From NCBI GenBank assembly GCA_028023455.1, contig JAQFVV010006231.1, positions 8,940,036 to 9,004,035 on the forward strand: a stretch of DNA of 64,000 nucleotides. Direction: 5' to 3'. The position numbers and the translations under genes were made by a program. Position 1 is the first letter of the stretch; each line of letters begins with the position of its first letter. The stretch is from Epiperipatus broadwayi. Taxonomy: Eukaryota > Onychophora > Udeonychophora > Euonychophora > Peripatidae. The notes under the pieces were generated by a model. That model did not search any database and had not been told where the DNA came from. It saw only the letters and a list, made by a program, of their open reading frames with translations. Positions 49,021 through 61,500 of the stretch are shown piece after piece.

Positions 49021-50820
49021 AGCCTTAAAAATAAACTACAATTTGGTACTTTTTTGTAGCTTTGTATTTTGAATAATCATTTCACATGTAATTGTTTATG
49101 AGAACAAAATTGTAATTTTTTAGAGATTTTTAACAACTATTGCTTAAGTTACAATTTACAAATTTAGATTTTTTATTATCTTTGTTAGTATATTTGATGA
49201 GCCAAATTTCAAAAAAAAAAATCAAAATAGTCAAGTAAAAATTGTTAAAATATTGAAATATTTTATCATGGAATGATCTTTTCATGTATGTTCTGAGGTT
49301 TTACTTTGAAAATAACTTTATCAAGGTTCAAATAATTCTTTTAATTAATTTTGAACTCGTACTGTATCATTTACAATACTAATGAATTCTCATTCATTTA
49401 CTGAATTGTTAGTTGCTTACCAATAATTGTTGGACTAAAATTATAGAAACAATTTTTTTTTTTAAATTTTACCATACAAAACAAGATGAATTTTATCCAA
49501 AATTGAAAACTGTCTGTAATATTCACTCAGCTGCAATTCATTTATGAGTGATACTGTTTCAATGTGATTTTATTATACAGTCATATTTAATAATTAAAGA
49601 ACTAAAAAAATATTCATTAGAAATATGACTGACTTGAATAATAGCACTACAAAAAGTAATAAACTTAATTAGAAAATTTTTATCAATATTTGTCTTTATT
49701 TTTTACAAGTTCGTTATTAGAGATGTATATTTACCATAATAGGGGAATTTGTTAACATACTGTCCTATATAAATATTTCTCAAAATATTTGCCATGTCAA
49801 TCTTACTGTGCTCTGCCATTTCAAATATTAGCAAATTCTAGTGAATAATGATAAAAATTTTAGGGGTGTCAGTAACTATAGCAAATAAAAAATACATAAT
49901 TCAATAAGAATATAAAAATATAATACTAATTATTCATGAATTCCAAAAATATTCCTTCATATAAAAATCAGAATATTAAACTATTAGCTTGAGTGAAAAA
50001 AAAAAAAAAAATCTCCCTTCAGCTGCAAATATAATCATTTATTGGAATCATAATGATGTTGAATTGATGGACTATAGTGATATATGAATTTTAGCAAAAC
50101 AATTTTTTTGTCATTAGGATTTAATACTACATGTCTTGATTCATAAAGACTCAAGTAAGATATTAAATGCCATTTATTAGCTCTTCTCATCTGATTGGGA
50201 AAACTACTATTGAATATCTTACTTCTGAGTAATATATGTTGAATATAGATTTTTTTTTTTTTTTCCACCTTAGTATAAAAATATTTCTGTTGAGTAAACT
50301 TTCAATAAATTTAAATATTCTTAAATTTTTACTGTTAGTAACAATTGAAGAATCTGACATGCCTATTATAAACTTGTATTTATTAAAGATATGTTCAGAT
50401 AGCACACATACACACAAAAAAACTTTGAAATGGTAGCTTAATGGTTATTAGAATTGTTGGCTTTAAACTTATCAGTGTCAATAGAATCCTACATGCTTAT
50501 CTCTGCTATTTTTTATTTTTTCCCATCCATGTTAACAAATTTCAATATCTATTAAAGATGATTGCATACATCAGTTAATAAATGATGTTATATTGAATCG
50601 AATATATTTTAAGTATAAAAGCTTGCTCTATTAATATTAGTATAGTTTTAATGGTCTTATTTTTGAAGGAAGACAATACTTATGGGCATTAGCTATTTAT
50701 TTTACTTTCTTTTTGGCAAGGCCCAAAATATTAAATAATATTTTAAACTTAAGAATGCTAATAAATAAATCATTGAAAAGAAATGTCTCAATTAAATGTA
50801 GTTTAAATAAACATAGACGC

Positions 50821-51480
50821 ATATATATATATATTAATTAATGGAGTAGACCTTATAAATTACCTTATATGGAAATGAATTCCTAAGACACTAATTAATT
50901 GTATAGATGTAAAACCATACAGATATGGAAGTAAATTCCTAATGGAGTAATTAATTGTGTAATTAAAAAGCTAAGAGAAATTTCATTGTATGATAACAAA
51001 CTCTAAATAATATGTAAATTAATTAAGCAAGCTGATTAATTAAAACCAAAGAATTTACTCCAAAAAAAACGAAAGAAGAGATGGATATAAAAAGTTAGAA
51101 TAAAAGGACTGTTGGCTCTTTCTGTAGTTGATGCTAGGATCTTGGCTCCTGTAGATCATTAAGCCGACTAATGCTTTTAACAGATCATCTCGGTCTTATT
51201 ATTCTTTTGAAACACCTCAAGAGGCTCATCAGGGGTTGTGTTATAAAGACTATAGACATTAGTGAAGGTAAAGTGAATAATAGCTTACCTTAACTTTATA
51301 AAAATTATTTGCTATTCAATAATTAACCTGTGAATTAAGCTCACTCAAATGCATACTTTATATTTGTGTTAAAGATCAGTATGGTAGTTATTTTTCCTTA
51401 ATTGTTAATTATTACTGCTAAATATATATGTGCTGTTATTCTGCTGAGTTTTATTGTATATTTGTTTGCTGGTCGCCCAG
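50821..51480 (+). other. possible LTR or promoter relic
   Basis: Includes a TATA-like GATATAAAAAGT near 51083, a GC-richer stretch (51110-51250), and at ~51470 TTTGCTGGTCGCCCAG, where TGG might begin a PBS. Weak; no paired repeat seen. Confidence 0.2.
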
Positions 51481-51914
51481 TCATAGTTGGGAACACAGCA
51501 CAAAGTACTGCTTTTTTAATTATTATGCTTTATTAAAATATTTAATAAAAATATATCAAGGAATTTAATTAAAGCATTGATGTAAATTTGTGCTGTGTAT
51601 TATAACAGAATATGCTAATTTGTTATAGACCTTTGTAATGTAAATACCCATCATCATATTTTTAACTATTGATATTTAAAAGTTGTTCATAAAGTGCAAA
51701 TTTAAAATTTGTAGACTTAATCCATTTTTATAAAAGATGTGTGTGTTTTTATAGCTTTTTGTTGTTGTTGTTAATTTTTATTAGAATTCTATTGTATGTC
51801 TTTCATAGATTAAAGATATTTTTGTTGTTTATATAATAAAAATAAATAAGGTGACAATTGTTTTTTTCCCCCTACTTTACTTGATCCATCAGCAATTTTA
51901 TTTTCTCACATTAG

Positions 51915-52249
51915 ATTGCTGATAAAGATTTGGCTCTTTTGGAAGAAAGGATTAAGAGATTTGCAAAAAATAAACCACCTGCTGCTGTAATAAATCCTAA
52001 ACCAGCACAGGAAGATAAACCTCCTCGTGTAACTAGAATTCCATCTGCAGCTCAAGTTGAGCCTCAGAAGTCTTCTGTAAACCTAAGAAACACACCAAAA
52101 GCTGTTGTTCGTCCAAATAGTGGAGCCTTTTCGTTGGATTTGGATAAAATCAATGTAGATCAGGAACATGTTGAACCAGTTGTTTTAAATCTTGTAGAAA
52201 TGGATATAGATTATATTTATACAGAACCAGTTAAATTACCTGAAACGAG
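51915..52249 (+). CDS. CKAP5: CKAP5/XMAP215 exon: post-TOG5 basic linker
   Basis: A 335-bp exon entering in phase 0 after acceptor ACATTAG and leaving with two bases of a split Arg codon (AG|GTAAAA). It starts IADKDLALLEERIKRFAK; the matching LLEERIKR peptide directly follows TOG5 in the family. It then becomes Pro/Lys/Arg-rich and disordered, ending with an acidic region (SLDLDKINVDQEH) and a conserved-looking EPVKLPE peptide. This linker is a microtubule-lattice and partner-binding region in CKAP5. The phase matches exon 52664-52790: together 462 bp, 154 codons. Confidence 0.95.
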
Positions 52250-52663
52250 GTAAAAATGCAATTCCTTTGTATTTCTAAATTTTTTATTGTTTTTTTCTAA
52301 ATATATGTAAATATAAATATTGCTTTAATATATATATATATATTAGTAATAGTGTGTATAGAAAAAAATTTAGATTTTAAAATTTTTATCTGATAATTAC
52401 TCTTAATTTATAACTTAAAACTTTTTTTACTTTTAATTCTTCTAAATAAAAAAAAAAAACAATCTGAAAAATATAAATGTATTCTAATTTTCATTTGTAA
52501 TTATAAGCCAATTATTACACATAATAGAAGCTTTATATTTCAGATTAATTTAATTTTATCTTTTATTAAAAAAAAAAATGCTCAGAATTATTTCAACTTA
52601 TCTAGCCATACTATAAATAGTTGCTCTTAAATGTTATATATACATATATTTAATTTATTTCAG

Positions 52664-52790
52664 GTTACGTCCACCTTCACCTTCGCTCAAAATACTTAGT
52701 AATTCCCCTGATGCAACTTCAGCATTAGATTTGGTCATCACACAAGTTGCTAGTAATGACATTAATATCAGTGTGCAAGCCTTAGCACAA
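52664..52790 (+). CDS. CKAP5: CKAP5/XMAP215 exon: start of C-terminal domain
   Basis: A 127-bp exon (acceptor TTTATTTCAG, donor GTAACT) whose first base completes the Arg codon begun in exon 51915-52249. It encodes a Ser/Pro-rich turn (LRPPSPSPSLK) and then ALDLVITQVASNDINISVQ, matching the family's [20 protein letters not shown]-type helix that opens the C-terminal helical (TOG6-like) domain. That domain binds TACC and SLAIN-type adaptors in known homologues. It leaves in phase 0, consistent with exon 58175-58542. Confidence 0.94.
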
Positions 52791-53285
52791 GTAACTTTTT
52801 TGTTAAATATTATTTTATTAATATTATTAAAATTTATGCTTATGAAAAGGATTTAAGTTTTGTACTATTTACCATAGGCTATTAATGAGAATTACAAATC
52901 AGTTATAAAATAGAGCTCAGTGTAAATTTTTTTAGAGAATTAATATTAAAATAAATCATGTTGTAAACTGATATAAACAAATATATTGAATGTCATCTCA
53001 TAAGAAATTGATTTGAAATTTTTTGTTCTTTATTATTTCATTAAATATTATAGACATTTACTTAGATAAAAATTGATGATTGCCAGTTATTGCAGTTAAT
53101 TAACAATGAAGCATAATCGGTCAACAAAAAGTAGTCATTAACTGCGAACAATTTTAAAGGCTATCAAAGTTTTGTGAATTATTATAAGATTATTGCTATA
53201 GAAAAGAAACTTTATATCTTTAATATAATTAAGCACATAATTAGGTTAATTATTACACAGAATTAGATAGACAAGTTTTAGAAAA

Positions 53286-53465
53286 TTATTAATAATCAAT
53301 TATACTTAATTGAATTAAACAACTTCTTTAATATAAAATATATTAATCAAACCGGTTTTGATCCGATATTCGGTCGGTCCGAATATCAGATGAAAAACGG
53401 TTTGATTAATATATTTTATATTAAAGAAGTTGCTTAATTCAATTAAGTATAATTGATTATTAATA
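53286..53465. repeat. ~180-bp near-perfect palindrome
   Basis: Arms of ~73 bp (53286-53358 and ~53391-53465) match almost perfectly, including TATACTTAATTGAATTAA and AATATATTAATCAAACCG. The centre contains a second inverted pair, GATATTCGG/CCGAATATC. It would form a single long hairpin in CKAP5 pre-mRNA; origin is likely a palindromic MITE. Confidence 0.93.
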
Positions 53466-54142
53466 ATATTATTAGAAACAACATTATGGATAAATTTATA
53501 ATTACATATATCTAATTTGACCATTGATAAATATTAGAAAAGTAATATTTACTTTGTTTCTAATCAAATATTTAACTATCAGATTACGTAATAGTATTGA
53601 TGTATTTAAAACTGCCTATTTATTCTTTATAAAAACGTTGTCCAACTCTATTTAATTGCTGACATCAATTCAACTATAAGATTTTATTTTTTGTGGCTGT
53701 AGATATACAAGAGGTCATTTTTAATCCTGGTCATTATTGGACTTTTCATGATATATATCAGAGGTACTCACTCTTAAGTAATTCAAGGGGTGCATTGAAA
53801 AATATTTACTTGAGTGATGAGGTTTATAAAAAAAATTTATTGAAATATTAGTCAAAATACAATAATCATCTATAATCAACATCAAGATTATCAATTATTA
53901 ATAGAATTAAAATCTCAAATAAGCATTTGATTCAAATAGTTATTTTATTTTGTCATTAAAAAAAAAAATCAAAATCTTGCTATTGCATGCAGCCTGTGGA
54001 CTGCAGTTATTGAAATGTTGAAAAACTATTGTTTATATTATACTTAGTCACAATAATAGCCAAGACTATCTACCTGTTGAACTTTTCAGAAGTATATTTT
54101 CTTATTTTTGTTTTTCACTTTCTTTGCATATCTTCATATATA

Positions 54143-55333
54143 CACCCGGGTCTCGTTTTATGCAGATTTATTTAATGCGATTTTGAAGTTATGCGATTCA
54201 TGTTTCTTCTTAATATCTTTGTATGCGGTTTTCTTTTATGCAACTAAAATTATTAGATCAGAAGTCGAGCTCCGATAATGCGCTATTACTTTAAATATTA
54301 TAAATTTTGTGCACTCATGTCATATTTAAAGTAATAGCGCATTATCGGAGTTAAGACTTCCATCTAATAATTTCAATATTTTCAGCGCTTTATAATAGTA
54401 CTGTAATAGATTTTATGCAATAAAGAAGTTCATAATTCACTTAAAATCAGAATTTCCCCATTTTATATACCCACATTAAATTTTACAAGACTATAATGTA
54501 AATCTGTTCAAATGTTATAGATGAAAAATACTATGTAACAGTGGTTGACAATTAAAATCTGATTTTTAGTTGTAATTAACAATTTAAAAATTACGTAACG
54601 TGATCTGAAATTAAGGTGATGTGAAACGATGAAATTTGATTTTTAAACTGAATTGAAAATTAAAAAATTAAAGACAAAAATAAGAATTTATTTTTAATTG
54701 TTAGTTTTAATTAAATTTTGCCCAACAGTGGTGAGTCGGTGTCTTTTTATTATCGTAAGTCTAAGTTCTTATTTTTATTTTAAACTTTTAGTTTACTCTA
54801 ACAGAGAGAAAAAAAAACACCCAAGAAAATAAATTTCTTTGGAAACAAAAATTTCAATTTTAGATCGCTTAGCGAAATGGGATCAACAGCGATTGGAAAA
54901 CGTTTTAGTTGTATTTCCTCTTGACTTCATTTAAGGAGAAGCTACAGTACCTCACATCACATCATGATGAATCTGATGTCTCAAATAATGGTAATGATTA
55001 AAATATCGTACATGTATGAAAAAAATGTAAATTAGGCATAAAAATATATTGTTTTGAATAAAATTAAATATTGTAGTTAATAAAAAAAGTAAAAAAAGTT
55101 TGTTTTGTATCAAATTTTTTTCAAATTTGAAAATTTTTATTAGTCATATTTTTTCTTTTTTTTTTTTTAATGCGAATTTTAAAGTAATTTTACGTTGTTG
55201 CTTTGCTTTTATGCGATTTTTTGGAAATTACTTATCCCCCATTTTTCAAGGTAAGTTAAGTCTATTTTTGTGCGATTTCTTTTGTGTGCGTTTTCTGAGG
55301 AACCTATCTACCGCATAAAACGAGACCCAGGTG
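54143..55333. mobile_element. Tigger-like nonautonomous element, 1.19 kb
   Basis: Inverted ends CACCCGGGTCTCGTTTTATG and CACCTGGGTCTCGTTTTATG, each abutting TA (54141-54142, 55334-55335). The CTCGTTTTAT core recalls Tigger1-type termini. TGCGATTT motifs recur below both ends. Contains a palindrome at 54252-54368. No transposase peptide recognised. Confidence 0.88.
54252..54368. repeat. palindrome inside the Tigger-like element
   Basis: 47-bp arms 54252-54298 and 54322-54368 (shared core CTCCGATAATGCGCTATTAC), loop 23 bp. Arms are near identical although the surrounding element is decayed. Confidence 0.9.
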
Positions 55334-56050
55334 TATATTGCTTATAATACTTCTTTCATATACACTTCAATGCAAACAAACTTTCTTAAAAACTTCTGTA
55401 TTCCTTACAGTTTCGACTGTCCAGGAGTCTTCATCAGAGCTACAATATTTGAATAATATAAATACATAACCATCATTTCATATATATATATAAAATAAAA
55501 AATACACATATATATATATCAAAATATACACATATATTCCCTTCATACATATACATATATAGATCCACATCACTCCTAGACATATATATAAATTCCATAC
55601 CTACATCTCTCTATATATTAAACTTTTATTGTAAATGGCATTGTGACTGGTTTTACATCTGAAAGAACATTTAGATTTTTTTTTTTAACTTGTGAAAATA
55701 TTCATATCTCTAATATAGTGTTAGCATTAGCATAATGATATCAGTTGTTTCTCAATCATTTTCTCTTTGTGGATTGTTTAAATTCCAGAAAAAATTTCCA
55801 CTGATTACCATAATTAAAATAATAATCTTTTTTTATTTTTTATCTGTGAAATTATATATATATATTACTGGTTTGATTCCTGAAATGCTACTTTTTTCAC
55901 TCGCTTGTCATTGACATAATGTCCTAGTTAATACAATAAACTACTTGAGACTTTTTATTTGTACAAAAAGTACATCTATAAAATCACAAACTATATATTA
56001 ATTATTATAAAATAATTGAATTATTTCCTTCATTAAATTGTAAAATACTA

Positions 56051-56206
56051 TATACGTGTGTGTGTGCTGTACGCACAGATAATTAAGCTAGTATATATAT
56101 ATAATCGAAAGCAAATATAAAATACTATTTTAGCTGAGTGCTTTCAAGAGACTTCTTGCTTTCATATTCATAGCTTCATTATCTGTGCATACAGCACATA
56201 TGTATA
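56051..56206. mobile_element. small MITE, 156 bp
   Basis: ~35-bp inverted ends (TATACGTGTGTGTGTGCTGT / TATACATATGTGCTGTATGC) with ACGCACAGATAAT continuing both arms. Possible TA target; no coding. Confidence 0.7.
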
Positions 56207-57337
56207 GTATTAATTATTATAAGGATAATGATGGTATGATTTTAAGGTGGGTTATTTTGTTTTTAATGTAACATTTAATACAAAGAATGAAACTTTTCTT
56301 TAGTTTACTTAAAGAAACAAAATAATTCCTTAAAAGAATTTACTAAATATTTTACTTTATTTTTTTTTTTTATCATTACAAATTATTTAAAAAAAATTTT
56401 TTTTTTTTTTAAATATTTAAGTTTTTCATTTTACCATGTCTCTATTATACTTTAATCTCATTATAATAAATAACTAATAAATACACCATTGTGATTTTAT
56501 TTATTTATTTTATTGCATTTTTATAGAATTAAAAAACAAAAGTTCAAAACTGTTAGTTATTTAAAAATATATAATTTTATGAAATTTGAGCGGTGCAAAG
56601 TGATGAAATCTATATGACATCAGAGATTTTTTTTCATTGAAAATTAGTTTGGAACTTTATTTTGTAAATTATCAAATTAAGAATATTTTTCATGGCCAGT
56701 AAAAAATTTTCATGGACTGGCAGTTGAGAAACATTGATTTAAATGGTGAGTAAATGAGAATTGCAATGACTAGTCAGGCTTTTAGTAAAAGTATAATATT
56801 TTAAGAATGTATGAATTTACAATTAAGGTTTATAAAACATTTTCTTTTTAAGCAGAAACCTGTGCCATTAAAAGAAAAACCAAAAAAAAAATGATTGATA
56901 AATTTTGAGATGTGAATTTGGGGGGATTGAAAGATTAATTAGATCAGTAAAGTTAAAATAATTGATGTCTTAAATATATATACCTAATATATATGGGTAT
57001 TTTCTGTAGAAATTATTAAAGATGGGAAAAGAAACTCTATTAGATGTGCTTTTAAAAGTAAAGGCATAATTGAGGGAATGTTAGAAAGTAAATTCATAAA
57101 GAAAAACTATTTTTAAAAATCTATAGTTGATTGAAAAAGATATCTTTTTTTTTTTCTAACTAGATAATTTTATTCTCTTAATATTAATAATTTATGCTAA
57201 TGCATTTCTCACTGCACTAATTATTTTAATAGAAAGAGCTTGCTTCCTAGCAATCTACATAAATTTAATGATTATAGAGTTATCTAGCAACCATTGATAG
57301 GTACAATGCTTTTAATGATTCAAAAATATCATTATTT

Positions 57338-57452
57338 GTCAACCGTTGTTAGCCGAGAGTCATCGCAGCTGCCTTGCAAGCAAGTAGTTGGTTGCAGACG
57401 GTTGTGGGTTCACCTCCCAGCCGATGCTATGACATATGAAAAAACAAAAAAA
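57338..57452 (+). mobile_element. compact tRNA-derived SINE with TSDs
   Basis: A 115-bp unit with a pol III A-box-like TAGCCGAGAGTC (57350) and a B box GGTTCACCTCC (57407-57417), a GCC-TTGCAA-GC anticodon-arm-like segment between, and an A-rich tail. It is flanked by perfect ATCATTATTT duplications at 57328-57337 and 57453-57462. It is essentially a tRNA-like head plus tail, with almost no unrelated body. Confidence 0.85.
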
Positions 57453-58174
57453 ATCATTATTTCATCTTTTCTATTTTTGTAATTGTTAAGAAATTTTTTT
57501 TTACATATCACACAGCATAATATTATTTAATTTTGCTTTAAAATTGTTATTATCTATATAGCATACTTTTTTCACTTTTATTGCTCAGAAGCATAACATA
57601 CATACATTTATAAAAAAAAGTTTTGAGATTTTTTTTTTTAGATTTTTGTCATTTGTTAATTATAATCTTAAACTAAAAATGTAACCTATCTTTTTTCACA
57701 TTTGAAGATATTGTACATGGGAGAAGAGATGGCATGTTTTATCCTTTGAAGATTATCAAATCTTTTTTATTTATTAAATATGATCATTTGCTCACTTAGA
57801 TTTAAATTTTTAAAAATATGTTTCATTAGTCTCACTCAAATGTGTAATAAAATGTAAGAGAACATTTTTACACAGTACTTAATTTGTACTAATTTATAAA
57901 TGATTTTATTAAAATTGGATTGCCTCTTTAATTATATTATCGGAGTCTTTTAATATTTTTCTCTGATGCTTATGATTGAGTGTAAACGAATATAATATCA
58001 ATTTTTTAAATAGTGTCAGTAAATTATGAAAATTATATTCTATATATTAATAATTTAAGAATAAATTCTGTAAAATAATTAAATGTATTTATATTTGGAT
58101 TGTATGATGTTTTTATTTTATTTTCAATTGTATATATATATTACCTTTAAATTTATATATATGTTTATTTTTAG

Positions 58175-58542
58175 ATTGATGAATTTTTGAAGGATGATGA
58201 AAAAACTGATATAATGTGCAATCATGTGGACCAACTTTTATTAGCGGCATCATTACAGATTCGTATGGCTTATACAAAGCATATGAGTGATGACTTGACT
58301 AAAAGGGATGATGTCATAAAGTTATATCGTGGGCTCACTACTACTTTAGTAGCTTTATTCAGTCATCGGCAGTTGGCAAAAAAGGCATCTAAAGATGTAT
58401 TGCGTGACCTAGTGCACAATCTGATTACCATTTTATTAGATACTAGATTAATAGAATTAGAAGATGGTCCACAGGTTGTTCGCTCAGTCAATGTTATGGT
58501 CGTCAAGATCGTTGAAAAGGCTGATCACACAAATATTATGAG
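58175..58542 (+). CDS. CKAP5: CKAP5/XMAP215 exon: C-terminal helical domain
   Basis: A 368-bp exon entering in phase 0 (acceptor TTTTTAG) and ending in phase 2 at ATGAG|GTTTGT. It encodes IDEFLKDDEKTDIMCNHVDQ, then a helical stretch with QIRMAYTKHMSDD, KLYRGLTTTLVALF, VLRDLVHNLITILLDTRL, GPQVVRSVNVMVVKIVEKAD and HTNIM. Each aligns with the conserved C-terminal domain of CKAP5. Human CKAP5 has several hundred further residues, so more exons must follow. I could not see them before 64000, implying another intron longer than 5.4 kb. The donor GTTTGT is slightly weak. Confidence 0.95.
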
Positions 58543-61500
58543 GTTTGTAATTAGTCTATATTTTAGGTATTATTTTCTAAAAGTCTTAAAATTATATTTA
58601 ATTGATATTACGTATATATTTTTACTGATTTTTTTCTTAAAAAATGCTGATAAATTTTTTATGTTGAAAACTTGCAAAACTTTTTTTTAAAAGTATGTGC
58701 ATGTGTCTGCACTATGTTTGTATCTATATTCATGTCTTTACTTAGTTTTAATAATCAATTATTTTGGATGTAATCATTTGCATTGTGGTTTTTAATTTAT
58801 TACATTAATGTGATTTTTTCATTATGAGTAGTTGATTTTATATCACAGTGATTATGTCTATTCATCTTTTTTTCTAATTGTACTTATTTATCCTCTGTTT
58901 TCCATTTTACTTTTTAATTATTGCAGTTGTTTTGTTTTTTTTTTAACAAAAAAAAAAACTCTGCATTTTGGTAATACAATTATATTTAAAAATAAGAGTT
59001 CCTGTTTGATTATTTTATGTTTCAATTGAAAGCTATTCGGCTTTGATTCATATGCTTGTTTTTCCGATCATTCTATATATTAAATGTCTTTGTGCTCTTA
59101 GTTATAAAATATTGTTGTTGTGCTATTTTTTTTTCATCTGCTTAGAAGGTGTTTTTTATAAACAATTTAGATAATTTAGAGGTTACCATTTTTTCTCAAT
59201 TTTTAACTGTAGTATATTCTTGATTACTTAATTTCATGTTTTAAAGTCTAGGAGACAAAACTGTCAAATTACTTGGAACATTATTGTAATGTAATCTACT
59301 ATTTTTATTATCATAACTATTATCTTCCTTGTGCTTAGTTATAATTTTTTGTCTCTATTTATTTTTATTTTTCTATATAAATGATTTTTTTAAAACTAGT
59401 CTTGAATTGTGTTTATCTAATTTGATTTTAGTTCCTTATAAGATTAAGGCACAGATTAATAAATATAATGAAGATATATTGTCTTTCTATCTGTTTTACT
59501 GCTCTTTTTCATTTACTCTCTTGATCATTGCTTCAATTTTATGATGTTTAGGTATAAATGAATGTTTCATGTTTTTTAGAAAAATGAATTGGTATTTTTT
59601 CATTTCTTCTTCCAATTTTCATATTGCTAATCCGCCCATTTTACCTTTAATTATTATACTTTACATATAAGTGTAAAACCCAGATATGGCTTTATTTTTT
59701 TCATCTTTATGTATTCTAGGGATAATCTGCATTATCATTGGTCAGTGTTTATAAGTAATATTCACTTTTTTAACAACTAATTATCCATGAGATCTTTTCA
59801 GCAATTTAGATAATTTTTTTTTATTATCTATTTTCTAAATAAAAATTAATATTACTAGTAATTCAGTAAAATTGTCATATCATCTTCATAAAGGCTGATT
59901 CAGCTGAATAAACTGAAAATAATTACTTATTAATATTTGATCATGTTTGACTTTTCACTTATTAACTAAGAAGTTTATATTTAATGTGCAAACAGTTCTC
60001 AACTTACCCAAATAGTCTGTCCCAGAACTTTTAATCTGATTTAAGCAAGAGTTGAAAAAAGTTATAAACTTTTATTGTTAAGATGTATCTTTTTAGAATG
60101 ATTGTATATATTATTACAAAATATTGCATAATTTGGAACTCAAAAATAACTGTACATCTGAGAAACAAAAGCCTGAATGTATTTTGCAAAATTATAAAAG
60201 AAATTATATAATTTAATTATGAAATATGTGATGAATATATATAAAAATTTGATTATTAAATGATATCTAATTGATTAATAGACACTAAAATAATGATAAT
60301 GATGTTTATATAAAGATTTTATTTTAAAGTAGCAGAAAAAAAGAAGCATGATTCTGGAAGATTGAATGAAACTTTTGGCTATAGGTGTTTGTGTAGCTAT
60401 AGTTTTAGTTGCTATTGGCTTAAGGACATGATATTGCTATGCAATTCATGGAGTATTTCTATCTCACATACTGTCCCAATCTATTCACAAATTTACGTCT
60501 TGAAAACAAATTCTAATTTTAATGGATCATAATTTGTGAATATATACCAGCTTCTAAGACTCTAAGAAGCAAGACTTGAGGCTGCAAAGATTTTGCTAGT
60601 AATTTATATTTAGAGTGTAGGTATTTTATAGCGTTTAAAATGAGAGATTTTCTGGATTGTTTCATATTTCCCCATATATCTTAATGACTAATGGATTGGA
60701 TACTTTGTATATTTTAGGATTGCAAATCATTGTTTAGTCTGTATAATTGATAAAATATCAGGCTGATCTCTGGAAAAAGAATTGAATATATGGCTTTATA
60801 TATGAAGAATATTAATTATTAGAAGTGTTTCATTTCTCTTTTCTTTTTTCAAAAAAAAAAGGGACATTAAGATGAATTAGTCTCATGGCTGAATGTGAAT
60901 TCTTAATTGTATGTGCATATATATGTAAATCTTAATGGAAAAATACAAGTGTACACAGGCAAAATTTATGTATATAAATATTTAAAATAAAATCTATAAT
61001 ACCTTAACATGACAATGAAATGATAGCCACATTGGATTTTTGGAGAATTCATACAAGATACAATTTTTAAGATAATTTCAATTGTCATTTTGGAAAATCA
61101 TATAGTTATCAGTAAGATAAAGTATCAGTGAATGTAATAATGCTGAAAAAATAGTCATTAGATATTAGAAGCTAAAAAAAAAATTCAGATTTTAACATTT
61201 TTTAAAATTATTTTTTTATATTTCTTCAGAATTTTTAAATTTTAATAGATATGTTTTAATAATTTTTTTATTAACTAAGTTCATTATATTTTTTACAAAA
61301 TTTCCAGTAAAATGACGCATGACATGACCCATTTATGACAATTCTTTAGTCAAAAACATCAAAAAATAGACCAATTGATATCCTTCATTTTTCTAAGAAA
61401 TTCTAAAAAAAAAATTTCATTGCAAGGATCTGTAATAAAGACAACGTAACAGAGATCAATAAGTTAGTCTAAATACTCTTCAGATTGTAAATGGCTCAGA

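Larger units (their letters stand above)
52791..58174 (+). other. 5.4-kb CKAP5 intron
   Basis: Intron inside the C-terminal domain coding region. It carries a long palindrome, a Tigger-like element, a small MITE and a tRNA-derived SINE. The unassigned stretches (52791-53285, 53470-54140, 55336-56050, 56207-57327 and 57463-58174) are AT-rich. At 56690-56745 a segment ending GGCAGTTGAGAAACATTG resembles one end of a hAT element, but I did not find its partner end. Confidence 0.75.

Noticed and set aside
56690-56745. One end of a hAT element (GGCAGTTGAGAAACATTG)
   Set aside because: No matching opposite terminus or 8-bp duplication found, so only noted within the intron description.
57338-57452. 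A functional tRNA gene
   Set aside because: The B box is imperfect, no acceptor stem pairs cleanly, and flanking duplications with an A-rich tail show a SINE.
58187-58690. A 167-aa protein starting at an ATG within exon 58175-58542
   Set aside because: The coding part is the CKAP5 exon; after the GT donor at 58543 the ORF is T-rich intron read-through.
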